Shown here in pieces: positions 41,157-52,702 of a stretch of 64,000 nt of DNA (its first letter is position 1; each line of letters begins with the position of its first letter). The stretch is taken from assembly GCA_033725935.1 (NCBI GenBank), contig MU867063.1:987694-1051693 (forward strand), in the 5' to 3' direction. Made by a program: the position numbers and the translations under genes. Under the pieces are notes generated by a model. The model made no database searches, was not told where the DNA came from, and saw only the letters and a program-made list of their open reading frames with translations. This stretch comes from Cladorrhinum sp. PSN259 (Eukaryota > Ascomycota > Sordariomycetes > Sordariales > Podosporaceae).

Positions 41157-44100
41157 TTTGACTTTCTCCAGGTTGACGGTGCCGCGACAGAGGGTTCAAA
41201 ATGGCAGATCCGCAACGGCGCGAGCCGGTTTGACGAAGCCAGCATCCACTGCCTTGTCAAAAAGTCGATCTCCAAATTGTCGGGACGAACTGGGGGGGAA
41301 TGCGCTGTCGTGGAGACTCGAGAAGTCAATTCGAGTAATCTGGGGTTGAATCGGCCCGTTGGTAGGGGACTGGTTGAACTCAAATTCGTGGGGAAATCGA
41401 GACTAAACCCCTTGGCTTTGGCTTCGGACGACAAAAACGGCGAGTTCGAGAAAATGCGAATGTTTTGTGTTTCGTAAGAATCGCACACGTCGCGATGTAT
41501 TGTTTTTCTTGGAGGAAAGATGGCGATTCGCAGTCGGGTGGGTGAGGGAGTAAAGGGAAGAAGAAGGAAAACGGGAAATGAGGAGACGGGGGGGCGGATG
41601 GGAACAGACACGATGGGTGGGAATGGGACCTGGATGGATGGAGAGGGCGCTGGGGCCTGGGGGATGTGGATGTAGGTAATCGGGTGTGGAAAAAAGAAAA
41701 CGGTCTGGGCGCTGCCTTTCAGTTGGCTAATTTGGGGTGGATCCCATCACCCAATCGCGCACTCGTTGGCTTTTCTTGGCTCAGGCGCGTTCGGCTGAAG
41801 TTGGCCAGTGCACCCCTTCCAAGGTTCGCTCTCCGTTCCGTCTCAGGTTGCAAGTTCCGTCCTTCCCTCCAAGGCATGATCGTTCTAATTCGAGGAATTG
41901 GCACCTTTCCTTTTCCTAGTGAACTGCAGCAGTTCGAAACGGAGGCAGTCCTCAATTGAGATGATATTAATGATGTTAATGACAGCATAGGCACCGCATG
42001 AAAAACCAATCTCTCGTTGCCTCTGCCTCTCTCCCTTCCGTCGCTTCCCATTGTCATTGTGGGAAACAGTGACCGAAAGACATCGGGGTGGCTGTTTCCC
42101 ATTATGTATCTGAGCTGTCACGTCCTGTGCACTGACAATCACATCTGCTTCAGACACCCGACTGTGAATTGGGAGGGGCCGGTGAGGGAGGAAGCACCCA
42201 GCGACCTGGTCCCATGGAGGACAATACTCTGAACAAAGTTAAACTCCGAAATCTATGTCTCAGTTCTGTGAGATACGTAACGCTTTTCGAGCACTGTGGC
42301 ACGGCACATGTCGGTTCCCCAGCCCAGCTGGAGCCTTGGATCCATGGAAAGGGATATGATTCAGGAACCCGTACGCTATTACAATTCGAGCGGCTGTTGT
42401 GATTGACCGACGCGAGGATCGGAATTGGGGTACAGATGCTGGCTGATATGTTGTCTCAGTCAAATAAAAGCTTGTTGCCATACTGTGTCTTGCAGCATCG
42501 AGAGGTCCAGACCGATGGAGTGTTTCAACTCGGCAACAACAACGGAAATCATGAGAAAAAAACGGTCTCCTGTGAGTGTTCAAGTCGCAGCTGGCTTTTC
42601 GACCGGGGTCCCATCTGCCGGAAGAGCCAATCATGTCGTTGCATGACAAGTTGATTAATGCAAGATGGACGCTTTGGGAAGGTGTTTTGCGATCCTTCTC
42701 TGACACCCTCATCACGGATTCTTTATTAATGTTGTCTGAATAAGATCTCTCGTCTCGTCTCCTCTTCCCTCCAAAGACTCTGTTTGAATAGCACTGAGTA
42801 AATTGTCGGCCGAACCGGGCGCCTTCAGAGCGTCATGCAGTGTGGGTGCTGCGGCAGTTTCGTTCTCCTCATTCTCATTGGCGTCTCTATCTGATGCTTA
42901 GTTCTATAATTATTATTGCAGTAGTGCAAAGCCTCCTGTTCGAGAAATCCGCCAATGATGATTACGCGCGGCCCACGATTGCATCTATCTAATTCGGCAT
43001 ATATACTCTGCTTAGGACAATGGAAAGAGCTTGAAACGGTGACTGAGGAGGATAAACCGAGGGAGGGAGAGATAAGCACAGGATCCCCGGATCTTCAGAT
43101 TTCCTTTTGGTTGCGAGCAGTTCCCCTGCAGTTGGCCTGTTCAAGTTTCTTTTGAATGCACATCATCGTCCATCCACCCACAAAGAAGGAAAGGAAGGAT
43201 GATCCACAGGCACTGCTACCCCCATCTTCCAAACCCCGATCTTCCCGTCTCCAAACTGCAACATTTGCTCGTGCCAGTCAGACAAAATCTCCACTCCGCT
43301 GCGAACGGAAAAGACTCGGATCCAGAGACCGAAAAAGAATCAAAACGGAGCCCAGTAGAGGGGGTCGCATTGGGAAGAAAAATTGCGGGAAAAAAAAGCT
43401 GGGGAGCTGGGGGAAACGGACAAGGGCTGCATCTTGGAATGCGGAGAACAGGGGGAGGGGGAGACCCAGGAGCCCAAATCGACGCCTCGTTGTCTCAAGC
43501 CCTCATACCTCCACAGTCGGTCCGAAAAGGCTGTGTGTCTCTTTTCAGCCCAGAAAAGAATAAGCGACAGAAGCCTCGTTCCTTGGCGTTATCTTTATTG
43601 GTCTTTTCCAAAACACGATGTTATAGAAAAGAAGGATTTGGTCTCTTGTTCTCTTGTATCGGTTCAGATGTTAAAAACTACACTAAGAGCGCCATTGTAT
43701 TCCAAGCAAGACAGGAGAGAGGCTCGATAACAACCGTGTAATTGCTGCATGGAGGGCAACCCATGGTAGTATCAGCCTTATCAGCCACCTCTCAGCCTTA
43801 CAGATCACACCCCACCCGACTCACATGTTCTTTGTTTCCTTCTCAGCCTCGTCGTGTTTGCAACATCGGATGGTGAGACGATCATGTTCCTTGTTCGAAA
43901 CATCGGGGCTTGCCTGATGAGCATCCACCTCTTCGTTCTCTTTTCTTTTCGCTTTCACTAACAAGCGAGTGCAGTGCCTTGTCTTGTTTGTCAATCCCCA
44001 ATCCCGTTTCCCCCTTTCCCCAGTCAAAAATTCAACGGCTGTTTTGTGGTTCCCCAGATTTCGGAATGAAAATGTGACGGATGTAGTGTACTCCGTACCA

Positions 44101-45414
44101 TAGTATGGTTTGTATGTGGGGTAATTCATCATCACTTTTGCTCAACTCAGACTAAACTCAAACTCTCAACCCCAGAAAATCCCACTTCGACCAAGTTTCT
44201 TTATTATCCCTTATCGTTCAACAATAAAAGGGCCGAAGACAATACATGATATGACCGAACGTCAAGAACACCCGGGGTTAGAGAGAGGTCCGACCCCGCC
44301 CCGGCTCTCTCTCTCCGCATTGTTTCCGGTCCGGGCAATGAATGGAAACCTATTCTCATCTGGGGTGTTATATCCTGCTATGTACCGTATCCTGGCACTA
44401 AAAGTAGACCTCTTACAAAAAGGATGGGGTTCGGGCCGAGAAGACAAGGGACATATACACCAACGGTCATCCTGCAGTAGTGTAGAACCAGCTTTTTCGA
44501 CCAATCTCAACCGGTGAGTAGTACGGTACGTATACCGTTTCGCCAGAACCCCAGAATTTGTAACTGCGACTTTTTGCGGAGATACGGAGAGAGAGAGAGA
44601 TTGAGGGGTTGACAAACAACAAAGTCCGGGGCCGGAGGGGGCGGAGAAGAGGAGTTCGCTTGGGTTATGCCGAACGAGGTTGTACCCGGATGTCACAGGT
44701 CGCTTGCGCGCGCGGCGTCAAATCGTTCCCGATTTATACCTTTGCTCCGCGCGCTTGCAACCCGGTAACGCAGTAACGCGCATGAGCGAGTCGGTCCTTT
44801 GTTTGCTCATCACACAGTAAAAGGAAAAGCATGACGGGTTTTTTCCCCTCTGTGTTGGATCAAACTGTCATCAGCCAAGCTCACACACATGTTTCCGTCA
44901 AAAGGACTTGCAAGGGACGGAACGGGCGTAAGAAATCACAACGACATGAACCACAAGATCTGAGACACGACAGACCAGACAACACCCAAGCAATTGGATT
45001 CGCTTATGTCCATAACACTTGCGACTGCAGAACCGCACGTGGGATGCGCATGCGGTGTCTCTCTTCTGCTTCTGGCACAAAGTAATAAGATTAACATTAT
45101 CTTAACACAAGATATGTATGTAAGTGGCCTGAGCCTATCCATTTACCGTATCCCGATCGGCCTTGATGAGCAAGCGTATAAACCCCCTCGACAAGAAAAC
45201 CATGCATACCTTACCCAAGCCTAACAAGAAGAGAAGCACCGAAGACGCCGAACCTATTCCTCTCTAATGAACCTAGACATGAAGTTTCCCCCTATCAAAC
45301 CGGCAAAGGGAAAACAAAAAGAAACAATACAACCTTGACGCCATTCTAACAGATACATTGAACCCAGCAATGTGTAAGTGCTATCCACTGTTCCACAACC
45401 AACCTCAACTTTCT
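41157..45414. other. gene desert upstream of the Zn2Cys6 regulator, 4.3 kb
   Basis: Lies between the regulator's ATG and the 3' end of the T2 ribonuclease gene, both minus. All ORFs (up to about 180 codons) overlap in several frames and show biased, non-protein-like composition; none has a domain, signal peptide or clean start. Purine-rich stretches occur near 41580-41660 and 43380-43470, and GAGAGAGAGAGA near 44582-44600. It most likely holds a long promoter and 5' leader, possibly with upstream exons or a non-coding transcript, but nothing can be fixed by eye. Confidence 0.5.
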
Positions 45415-46393
45415 CTACAACTCCCCCTTATGCCTCTTCGGCAGATACTTTATCCAGGGCGCACAGTTCCCAGCATCTCCGTTCTTGCCCATGTATTTGG
45501 CGGGAATAAACTCTCCAGTCTGCAAGCTCCCCCGAACAAAGTAATGATACCAGGCTTCGTGGAGAACATCTCCGCGTCCGCCACAGCGCAACACAACTTT
45601 ACCGCCACTGTACTCCTCTAGGGCTTTTTGCACATCGGCCAGTGGGTAATGCTTCCGGGGATGAGGGACGATACCGAATTCCTCAAGGGCGTGGTAGGTA
45701 TCCAGTGTGCGGAACATTGCCGCAGCACGGGTGAAGTAATCAACCACCTCCATGCCTGGCAGGTGATCAGAGCCGTAGCATGCGGGAGCGAGCGTGTTGA
45801 TGCAGGTCGCGTGCTTGTTGAATTCGTGCTCCCACAAATGTGGATGTGGGCCTCGATCGGCCAGCCAGTACCGGCTCATGAACCTGACAAGGCCATGGTG
45901 GCCATAGTGCTCAAGAACCTCGGTGATATTCCGGTACTGTGGAGTCATGTGGCAGAACTGATCGTAGGTACCGTCGCAGAGGTCGGGCCTATTATTCGTT
46001 CCGTGTTAAATAATCCAATAGGGGGCGAGGTATAATAACATGGTTGCATGCATGATGCGGTGTTCTCAGGGGCAAACTCTGGGGAACAGCTTACCAGAGG
46101 CCGTGGAGTGTCCAGTCCTCTTCAGCACCACCTGCGAGTACTTGCTGATCCCAGAACTGGGTGAGAAGCATGCGGCCTCCAGGATAGACAAAACAGCATG
46201 AGTCCCCGGCGACGGGTGTGCTGTTGTGGCAACTCATGGGGCCATCAAGGGGACATGATGGTGTGCCACTGAGGGCTTCGTACGTGGGAATTACATCATC
46301 CGGGAGACAAGAGGAGCTGCTAGTATCGAGAAGGGGCAGCTGGGAGAGGAACTGGCCTGCGTACGAGAAGAGTTCGCGCAATGAGGGCGCCAT
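45415..46393 (-). CDS. T2-family ribonuclease (290 aa)
   Basis: Exons 46393-46095 and 45988-45415, with a 106-nt GT-AG intron that splits the Trp codon of the first active-site motif. Both conserved active-site segments are intact: WTLHGLWPD with His97, and HEFNKHATC with His154, Glu155, Lys158 and His159. Several Cys match the disulfides of the family (SCCFVYPGG, HATC, ACYG). Such enzymes cut single-stranded RNA through 2',3'-cyclic phosphates and act in vacuoles or outside the cell. The N-terminus (MAPSLRELFSYAGQFL) is only weakly signal-like, and the protein ends HKGEL. Unlike yeast Rny1 it lacks a C-terminal extension. An upstream in-frame ATG at 46534 gives a basic extension that does not look like a signal either. 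Confidence 0.92.
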
Positions 46394-46997
46394 TTCAATG
46401 ATATTGACAACGACTGTGAATGTCTGCTGATATGGGCGTAAGCTTGATGATATCTCGTAGTGCCGTCTAGCCAAACACCGTTGATGAAGCTGTCGTAGGA
46501 AGGCTGAATATCTTGTAAGTAGGTAGCAACCCAAAAGGGAAACGAGAACAGGGGTCGTGGACGAGCTGGTTGGCTGTTAGCTGCCCTGAGTGTGGGAATT
46601 GTGTGGGGCATGGACCTTGATGTCCTGCGTAAGGCTGACCTAGGTAACACACTGATTGGTCGGGTTCAGCTTTACGCCCCGCTTTTTGTGGGAGCTGACT
46701 GCCGTCTGGGCTCTCAGACTCTTTTGACATCTGACAGGAGCTCCTGAATCAGTCATGGCTGTCAGAAAGGACGAAGGTTTGAATGCCTTCAAAATTCGAG
46801 CTATGAGTAGACACGGCAGACATATCTGATAGTAATACTCATCATATGACGCCTGCATAGCAACTGGTTCGTCCCACAAAGTGTCACACAGAATCCTGTT
46901 AAAACAGCGAACAGCCCAACATGCATACCCCACCAACCTCTAGTTCCCGGGTTGGTTTTCCCTTCACTTCTTACATAGCCAACAGCCAACCTTCAAC
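46394..46997. other. divergent promoter region, 0.6 kb
   Basis: Shared upstream region of the T2 ribonuclease (-) and the hydrolase gene (+). No clear TATA box or repeat recognised. Confidence 0.45.
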
Positions 46998-48089
46998 ATG
47001 TCCTCCTCTGAGGAACCATCAATAAGCTTCCCACCACCCATCATCATTCCCCCTCTCAACCCATCTGCCCACGACCAGACGTTCATAATCCTCCACGGCC
47101 GGGGATCCTCATCACAGCACTTTGCTTCCCCCTTTATCACAACCTCTTTCCCGCTGTCTTGTTCGTCTTCTTCACCTTCAACCTCATCTTCAACACCAGG
47201 ATATTCACCTTCAGCCTCACCGCCCACCCCGACAACCACCCTCCAAACCTTATTCTCAACAGCAAAATTCATCTTCCCCTCAGCCCATTACTCCCGCGCA
47301 ACAATCTACAAGCGCTCCCTCATCACGCAATGGTTCGATTCCTGGCATCTAGACGGCGACGACTCCTCCCTTCATCCCAAGTCTCCCTCTAAAAGTCAGC
47401 ATCACTCTCATCACCATCATCATCATCATCATCATCATCATTCGCGTTACAAAACCGAAGAATGGCGCGCAATTTCAGGCCTGCAAACCACCACCTCCTA
47501 TATACACAATCTAATCAGAGAGGAAGCAGCGCTTCTCCTAGGTGGAACGAAAAAAATCATTCTGGGAGGAATCAGCCAGGGGTGCGCAGCAAGTTTGGTA
47601 GCGCTCATGCTATGGGATGGCGAGGAGAGATTGGGAGGGTACCTGGGAATGTGTGGCTGGTTGCCCTTTGCCGAGACCATCAAGAAGGATGTGATAGACC
47701 AGAAAGATAATGGGAAAGAAAATGATGATGAGTGGGACCCATTCCAGAGAGATAGTGATGAAGAGGAGGAGAATGAGGGAGAGCAGCCATCACTCGATAT
47801 CGGCGCTGCTGCTGTGAGGGCAATGCGGGAGAGCCTCGAGTTAGACTCGAACCGTAACAAAGGGCCTGTCTCTCGACCTCAAGCTTTCGATACACCCGTC
47901 TTCCTTGGACATGGAGACCAAGACCCAAAGGTGCCGGTATATCATGGGAAAGAGGCGGCAGAGGTTCTGAGCGCCGTAGGGTTCACACATGTCTCGTGGA
48001 ACGACTACCTGGGTCTCGGGCATTGGTACTCACCGCAGATGCTCAGAGATATCGCCACCTTCATACAGCCTCAGGGCAGTGAAGAATAA
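46998..48089 (+). CDS. phospholipase/carboxylesterase, acyl-protein-thioesterase-like (363 aa)
   Basis: A single exon with ATG at 46998. It is an alpha/beta hydrolase of the LYPLA/carboxylesterase-2 type: FIILHGRGSSS near residue 30, FPSAHYSRATI, the nucleophile motif GGISQGCAAS with Ser193, LGHGDQDPKVP with Asp307, and LGHWYSPQ with His342. It may remove acyl groups from proteins or lysolipids; the substrate is not fixed. It is longer than typical thioesterases (about 230 aa) because of three low-complexity insertions: a Ser/Thr/Pro stretch near 55-85, a natural tract of 11 His (138-148) made by a CAT repeat, and an acidic loop near 235-260 (DSDEEEENEGEQ). The core motifs remain in order, so it is probably active. 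Confidence 0.88.
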   Translation: MSSSEEPSISFPPPIIIPPLNPSAHDQTFIILHGRGSSSQHFASPFITTSFPLSCSSSSPSTSSSTPGYSPSASPPTPTTTLQTLFSTAKFIFPSAHYSRATIYKRSLITQWFDSWHLDGDDSSLHPKSPSKSQHHSHHHHHHHHHHHSRYKTEEWRAISGLQTTTSYIHNLIREEAALLLGGTKKIILGGISQGCAASLVALMLWDGEERLGGYLGMCGWLPFAETIKKDVIDQKDNGKENDDEWDPFQRDSDEEEENEGEQPSLDIGAAAVRAMRESLELDSNRNKGPVSRPQAFDTPVFLGHGDQDPKVPVYHGKEAAEVLSAVGFTHVSWNDYLGLGHWYSPQMLRDIATFIQPQGSEE

Positions 48090-48282
48090 AGTGGGCAAAG
48101 CAAAAAAAAAAAAAAAAAAGCAAAGTCATAAACTTGATATCATTTACTGTTCATCGAGTAGTATGTATCCCGCCCCCATTAGTCTATTAGCCCGTTCTCT
48201 CATCAACAAAGTCTTGATAAAACATATCGCCGTTTAGTCATACCCGTCATCCCGTCCCCTGTCTCCTCTTCCAGCCTCTATA

Positions 48283-48755
48283 CTAGAGCCCGCAGTTGCT
48301 CAACGCAACCGGGTTCACAACAGCATCCACAATCCCCAACTCAACACCATGGCCATTAGTCAGCTGGTTGAAGGCGTTGAGACCCAAGTTGAGACCGGAA
48401 CCAGCGTGGTCGATGGCCAGAACGTAAACCGTCCTGCCGTTGTAGGTTGCTGACCAGCAAGAGCCACAGCTGGGAGAGTTCCACCCACCAACGGCAGCGG
48501 AACCACCGACGAAACTCTTAGCATCACCCTGGACGTTCCAGCCGTACTTCCACATCACGCCGTTGGCGCCGTCCGAGCAGGAGACGGCCGTCAGAGAGCG
48601 GTTGGGGTCATCGTAGCCGACGTCGTATGAGACTAGAAGAAGGAGGGTTAGTTGATGAAAATTGGGAGGAAGAGAAACGAGGGAGACATACCGAGAGTTG
48701 CAGAAGCAGTGACGGCGAGCGCGGAGACGGCGCTGAGGATCTTGGAGAAGTACAT
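48283..48755 (-). CDS. cerato-platanin family secreted protein (137 aa)
   Basis: Exons 48755-48692 and 48632-48283, with a 59-nt GT-AG intron placed just after the signal peptide. The signal sequence MYFSKILSAVSALAVTASA precedes the mature start VSYDVGYDDPNRS. Four cysteines (AVSCSDG, PSCGSCW, SNCGL) sit where the family's two disulfides form, and VYVLAIDHAGSG is the strongest family motif. Length is typical. Cerato-platanins are small abundant wall/secreted proteins that bind chitin oligomers and can act as elicitors on plants; whether this one does is unknown. A TATA box about 170 bp upstream suggests strong transcription. It converges closely on the hydrolase gene, with 193 bp between stops including an A-rich run near 48101-48119. 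Confidence 0.95.
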
Positions 48756-48921
48756 TGTGAGGGGAGCTTTGGGGGTGTTTTTTTTTTATTAAAATAAGAA
48801 GTGGTTGATGATGCAAGCAAGAAGAATGCGTAGTGTTCGAAGGTGTGTTTGTGTGTGTGATGATGATGTTGAGGATAAACAAAAGAGAGAGAGGGGATGA
48901 AGACGAGGTCGGACCGGGAGC

Positions 48922-48928
48922 TTTTATA
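48922..48928 (-). promoter_or_regulatory. TATA box of the cerato-platanin gene
   Basis: TATAAAA on the minus strand, 167-173 bp upstream of the ATG. A start about 30 bp downstream would give a leader near 140 nt, reasonable for a fungal gene. Confidence 0.6.
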
Positions 48929-50716
48929 CACTAGCCATCTGGGATCGTGAGAGGGCTCTTCTTTCCTTCAACTTCCTGATGCATCCATCCAACGTGCATC
49001 AGACCTTCGTGTTGGGAGACCTTTATGATCCACCTTACCTGCTATCTAGGCAAAAGGGAACCACACAACTGTGCAGTTTGTCAAGGACCGTCACCCTCCA
49101 TCGTTGCGCTTTCCCCGATTTCCGGGGTATGGATACGACCTCCTCCACAACAGATCGTCATAGCTGGTAGCATAGCCAAGCGGGAAGCGGCATCCATCCC
49201 ATGGGATCCATCCATCCAGCCAACTCACGACAAACGAATTGGTGGGAATTCTACTCCTCTTCCCTCTCCGCATGATCCGATCGTATCACTGCCATTGTTT
49301 ACCGAGCTGCGATCATCATCACCCTGTTGGATTTCCATAAAAAGAGTAGTAACGTGACCTCTTCTACCCTAGAAAATGAGGCTTCCTCACGATGGCGATG
49401 GGGTTACTGAACAGTCCATTTCTTCGTATTTGATGGAGACCCACCTCACCTGGTTTACACTATGCACACAGCTCGCGTATCGTGAATTGCCTGGTTTAGG
49501 TCGTTCTCCAAGAAAAAGTACAACACAGCACAGCCAGAAAAAAACCCCACACTTGAAGAGATGATCGGCCGTTACAACCGAAACCTCGTATTCCTTGAAT
49601 TCATCCTTCCAGAACAAAACCCGGCTAAAAAGAGGAATCAGCAACGGCAGCAGCAAAAAAAAACTGTGCCACCCATTTTGATGGGGCTATACAAATAAAT
49701 AAAAAAGAAGGATGATGCCACCAATAAGAGGTAAGAATATGCGCTTACATCCATCAAAATGTTACAAGACATACACTGAGAGTACAGCGTTTTTATTCGT
49801 GTCCAGTACGATTTACTGATGAGTCGATTCCGACAATCACCACGTGAGAGTGTGGCAACTGTAACGAGGTACTGAATACTATCAAGAGAAACATATGAAC
49901 TCGAGAGAGGAAGGTAATACAAACGACAAATAAATCCGATATGCAATGGAAGAACCTTGCTTGAACAATTGACAGACCTACAAGGTTCTGCTTCCTTTTC
50001 ATATCACTGCCTCACAACACCTTGCACCCGAGTGTCCCGCTTACAATGTTTGTTTAACGTGAAGCTGCGGTCAGAAGAACTTGCCTCTGTCGGAATACTC
50101 TGTTGTTGTGCGGGATCCCTTCTACTACTGCCTATCCATGAACGATGATCTTCAACAACAAACAAAACAACCCCGTGATCCCGCCTCGGGTTGAACATGG
50201 AATCAGCAGTCTTCTAGGTTCCACGTAGTACTGCATTAGCTCCGGCAACAGTCTTTCTTTAGTATACCGTATGTTAGAAGCACGGAACTTTTTCTCCTTC
50301 TGCCCCGACCCGCCGACCCAAGATGCGTATCGGCCGACATTTGTCTCCACACTGGGTAACAAACGTTGCAGAATCTCGGCTGTAGGCGGTGTCGGTCTGC
50401 TGCTGCTTTCCTTTGCATTGACAGGTTTTTCTCTCCGCATGGCATATGGAGAGTCCAGATCTCCGATGGTAATTGTATTACCGAGAGATGCATGTGCTAA
50501 ACTGACCACGCGTCGATATATATGGTTTGAACCGTTGTTTTCATACTCGAAGCCACATTATCATCAGCCATGTCTTCGAATCAATTCCAGGTGCAAAGCA
50601 ATGCTATTTTAGTTATGCCTCAAAAAATCAAAATGTAGGGGTATCGATGTTCAGTGTTCCCTCATTATCCTCCGCTCAAACGAAGCAGTCGTTTTTTAAA
50701 CCCCGTAAACAGTTCA
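48929..50716. other. intergenic region, 1.8 kb
   Basis: Beyond the cerato-platanin core promoter up to the 3' end of the next minus gene. Short ORFs on both strands only, none with recognisable features. It probably combines upstream regulatory sequence and a 3' UTR. Confidence 0.45.
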
Positions 50717-51736
50717 CTAAACAGCCTCCCAATCCATAGCGTCAACCATAAACTCCCACCCTTCTTCATCCTTCTCCATCTCATCCATACTTTCAACCTC
50801 CTCACTCCAGTCAATAACCCTCCCATCCTCCCAAAACATATCCATATCTCCAGCCGCCTTCTCACTCAGCACAAACCGTTCCGCAACTTCAAATCCCGCC
50901 CCAAACCCATCGCTTATGCTTTTCAGCATGTTGGCCAGGTCGTAACTCTCCAAGGGAGCAGGCACCTTTTTCGTCCCCAACCATTTTTCTCCATCACCCC
51001 TCTTCCCATTGCCATTCACTCCTTCTGAATGCTGCTCTGCATCATCAACACCCTTCCACCGATTCCTCAAGTCTTTTGCTCTCCCGAGCTGTCTCCTCAC
51101 TTCTCCCTTTCCCAGAACATCATGCAACGGATTCGTCGGCACATCCAGGGCTTCGAGCACGTTGGCGTGGTACCGATGACCTTGTTTCCATCTGCTCCCA
51201 CGTAACCCTTCTTGGCCTTTTGCACTTTCAGTACTACTACCAGTAGTAGTAGAAGTAGTTGACGATATCGACAACCCATACACGCCCAACAAATGGACCA
51301 GAGCACGCTCGAGCAGCATGTAATACTCGAAGAAGTCAAGCTTGAACATCATTTCCTGATCGTTGATCTCGGTGGATGATTTTGATAGCCGGTCGATCGC
51401 GATTCTGTAGCCTGCGTCTAGGAATTGCGTCTTCCATTGGAGCCGTCGTATGATTTTCTTGAAGCGGGATAGTTCTGCTGCTGCAGAGGCGGCAGCGGCT
51501 GGTTTGGCAGTGGAAGTCGTAGTAACAATGGGTGGTTTTGATGTGGGAGCTGCTGCTGTTGGTCGGTGAGCAGTGGGGGGAGTGACCGTGACTGACAAGG
51601 GTGAAGATTGAGGTAGAGATGGAGGGAGTGCATTATTAGGGGTGAAACTACTGCTGGTGCTACCAGCTGGACTGTGTGGTTGAGCCGGTTTGGAACGGTT
51701 CCCAGGCGCATGTCTTGATGCTGCTAGGCCTGTCAT
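50717..51736 (-). CDS. uncharacterised fungal protein with helical core (339 aa)
   Basis: A single exon with ATG at 51736. Residues 1-85 are Ser/Thr/Pro/Ala-rich and disordered. A helical core follows at about 87-155 (ELSRFKKIIRRLQWKTQFLD, then KLDFFEYYMLLERALVHLLG), then a Ser/Thr linker. A second ordered segment (HRYHANVLEALDVPTNPLHD, then EVRRQLGRAKDLRNRWK) lies near 185-230, and the C-terminus is acidic and Trp-containing (MFWEDGRVIDWSEEVESM). There is no signal peptide, membrane span or catalytic motif. I do not recognise the family. The ordered core suggests a real protein and not a chance ORF. It is divergent from UBC6 across a 966-bp spacer. Confidence 0.78.
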   Translation of the reverse strand: MTGLAASRHAPGNRSKPAQPHSPAGSTSSSFTPNNALPPSLPQSSPLSVTVTPPTAHRPTAAAPTSKPPIVTTTSTAKPAAAASAAAELSRFKKIIRRLQWKTQFLDAGYRIAIDRLSKSSTEINDQEMMFKLDFFEYYMLLERALVHLLGVYGLSISSTTSTTTGSSTESAKGQEGLRGSRWKQGHRYHANVLEALDVPTNPLHDVLGKGEVRRQLGRAKDLRNRWKGVDDAEQHSEGVNGNGKRGDGEKWLGTKKVPAPLESYDLANMLKSISDGFGAGFEVAERFVLSEKAAGDMDMFWEDGRVIDWSEEVESMDEMEKDEEGWEFMVDAMDWEAV

Positions 51737-52702
51737 TTTTATTTTATTTTAGGGTGTCGGTGTGCAGTGAGGCCAGTGAACAATATATGATATATATAAA
51801 ACCGTTGGATGTAGGAGCGTTGAATGGTCTGATTCATAGCGCGTCGCGCGTCGGTTTCCCCTTATACACACATACCTAGGCGGGGTTGCTGCAAGCGGAA
51901 ACTCCACTGAGGGGTATAAATTTGTTAGTGAGTTGCTTGTAGGCATAGCAACGGCAAGCACACAACAAACATGCAGATCTAGGATTGAGGTGAAGGTGGA
52001 CTACCTACGCCCTTCTCAACAACTTTTAGACTAGTTGCCCAAAGTACCGTAGATTGCAGAGCCAAGCCGCATCTCACTGGTGTCCCACGGAGAGTGCCCG
52101 GTCGCTCCGGTCCGGGACCCACCTTCCCCGAAATGGCCCCACCTATCCCCGAGACACCAGCTTCCGTCAGGTATCCGTTCTGCGAACATGCAAGTTGTCC
52201 AAGAGTACTCAAAATACGGAAATAACTTGTGAAGAAATGAAGCTCCCATCATACACGCAAGTTGTAAATAGATAGTCCAGATGAAACGTGCAATCAAGTT
52301 TGACCAAAGTTTCATTTGCATGACAAAGTAAAAAAAAACTAGCCTTTGTGCAAACTGGCTACTTTTTGGTTTTCCGGAGCCGTGTCGCAATTAATAAGGT
52401 CGGGTTGGGTCCCCCATCTGCTAGCTACCTTACCCGACTTCTTATCTGTCACCTTTCGCGCCGCAACTCCGTCATCATTGAAACTTCCCGCCAGTCCCAT
52501 CCCATCCAACATCGCTTTCACTTCTTTCCTCCTCGTCTACCGACATACCTTTTTATCAACCAACGCCCTGCTTCTTCGAACAACAACAGCAACGACAGCC
52601 CTTTCTTTGCGCGGGCGAAACCGAACACAGAAACCCGGGCCTCGTCGCAAACTTGAATACCAGGCTTACACTCTTACTAATCGCATCAACGACCACCAAA
52701 AC
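51737..52702. other. divergent intergenic region, 0.97 kb
   Basis: Upstream region of the 339-residue protein gene (-) and UBC6 (+). A TATATATAAA string near 51787-51800 lies within 65 bp of the minus-strand ATG. No other feature recognised. Confidence 0.45.

Noticed and set aside
43156..43741. Overlapping plus ORFs of 115-180 codons in the desert upstream of the Zn2Cys6 gene
   Set aside because: Three frames are open at once, composition is purine-driven, and there is no domain or convincing start.
44262..44696. A 144-codon minus ORF in the same desert
   Set aside because: No recognisable motif or signal; length is within chance for this composition.
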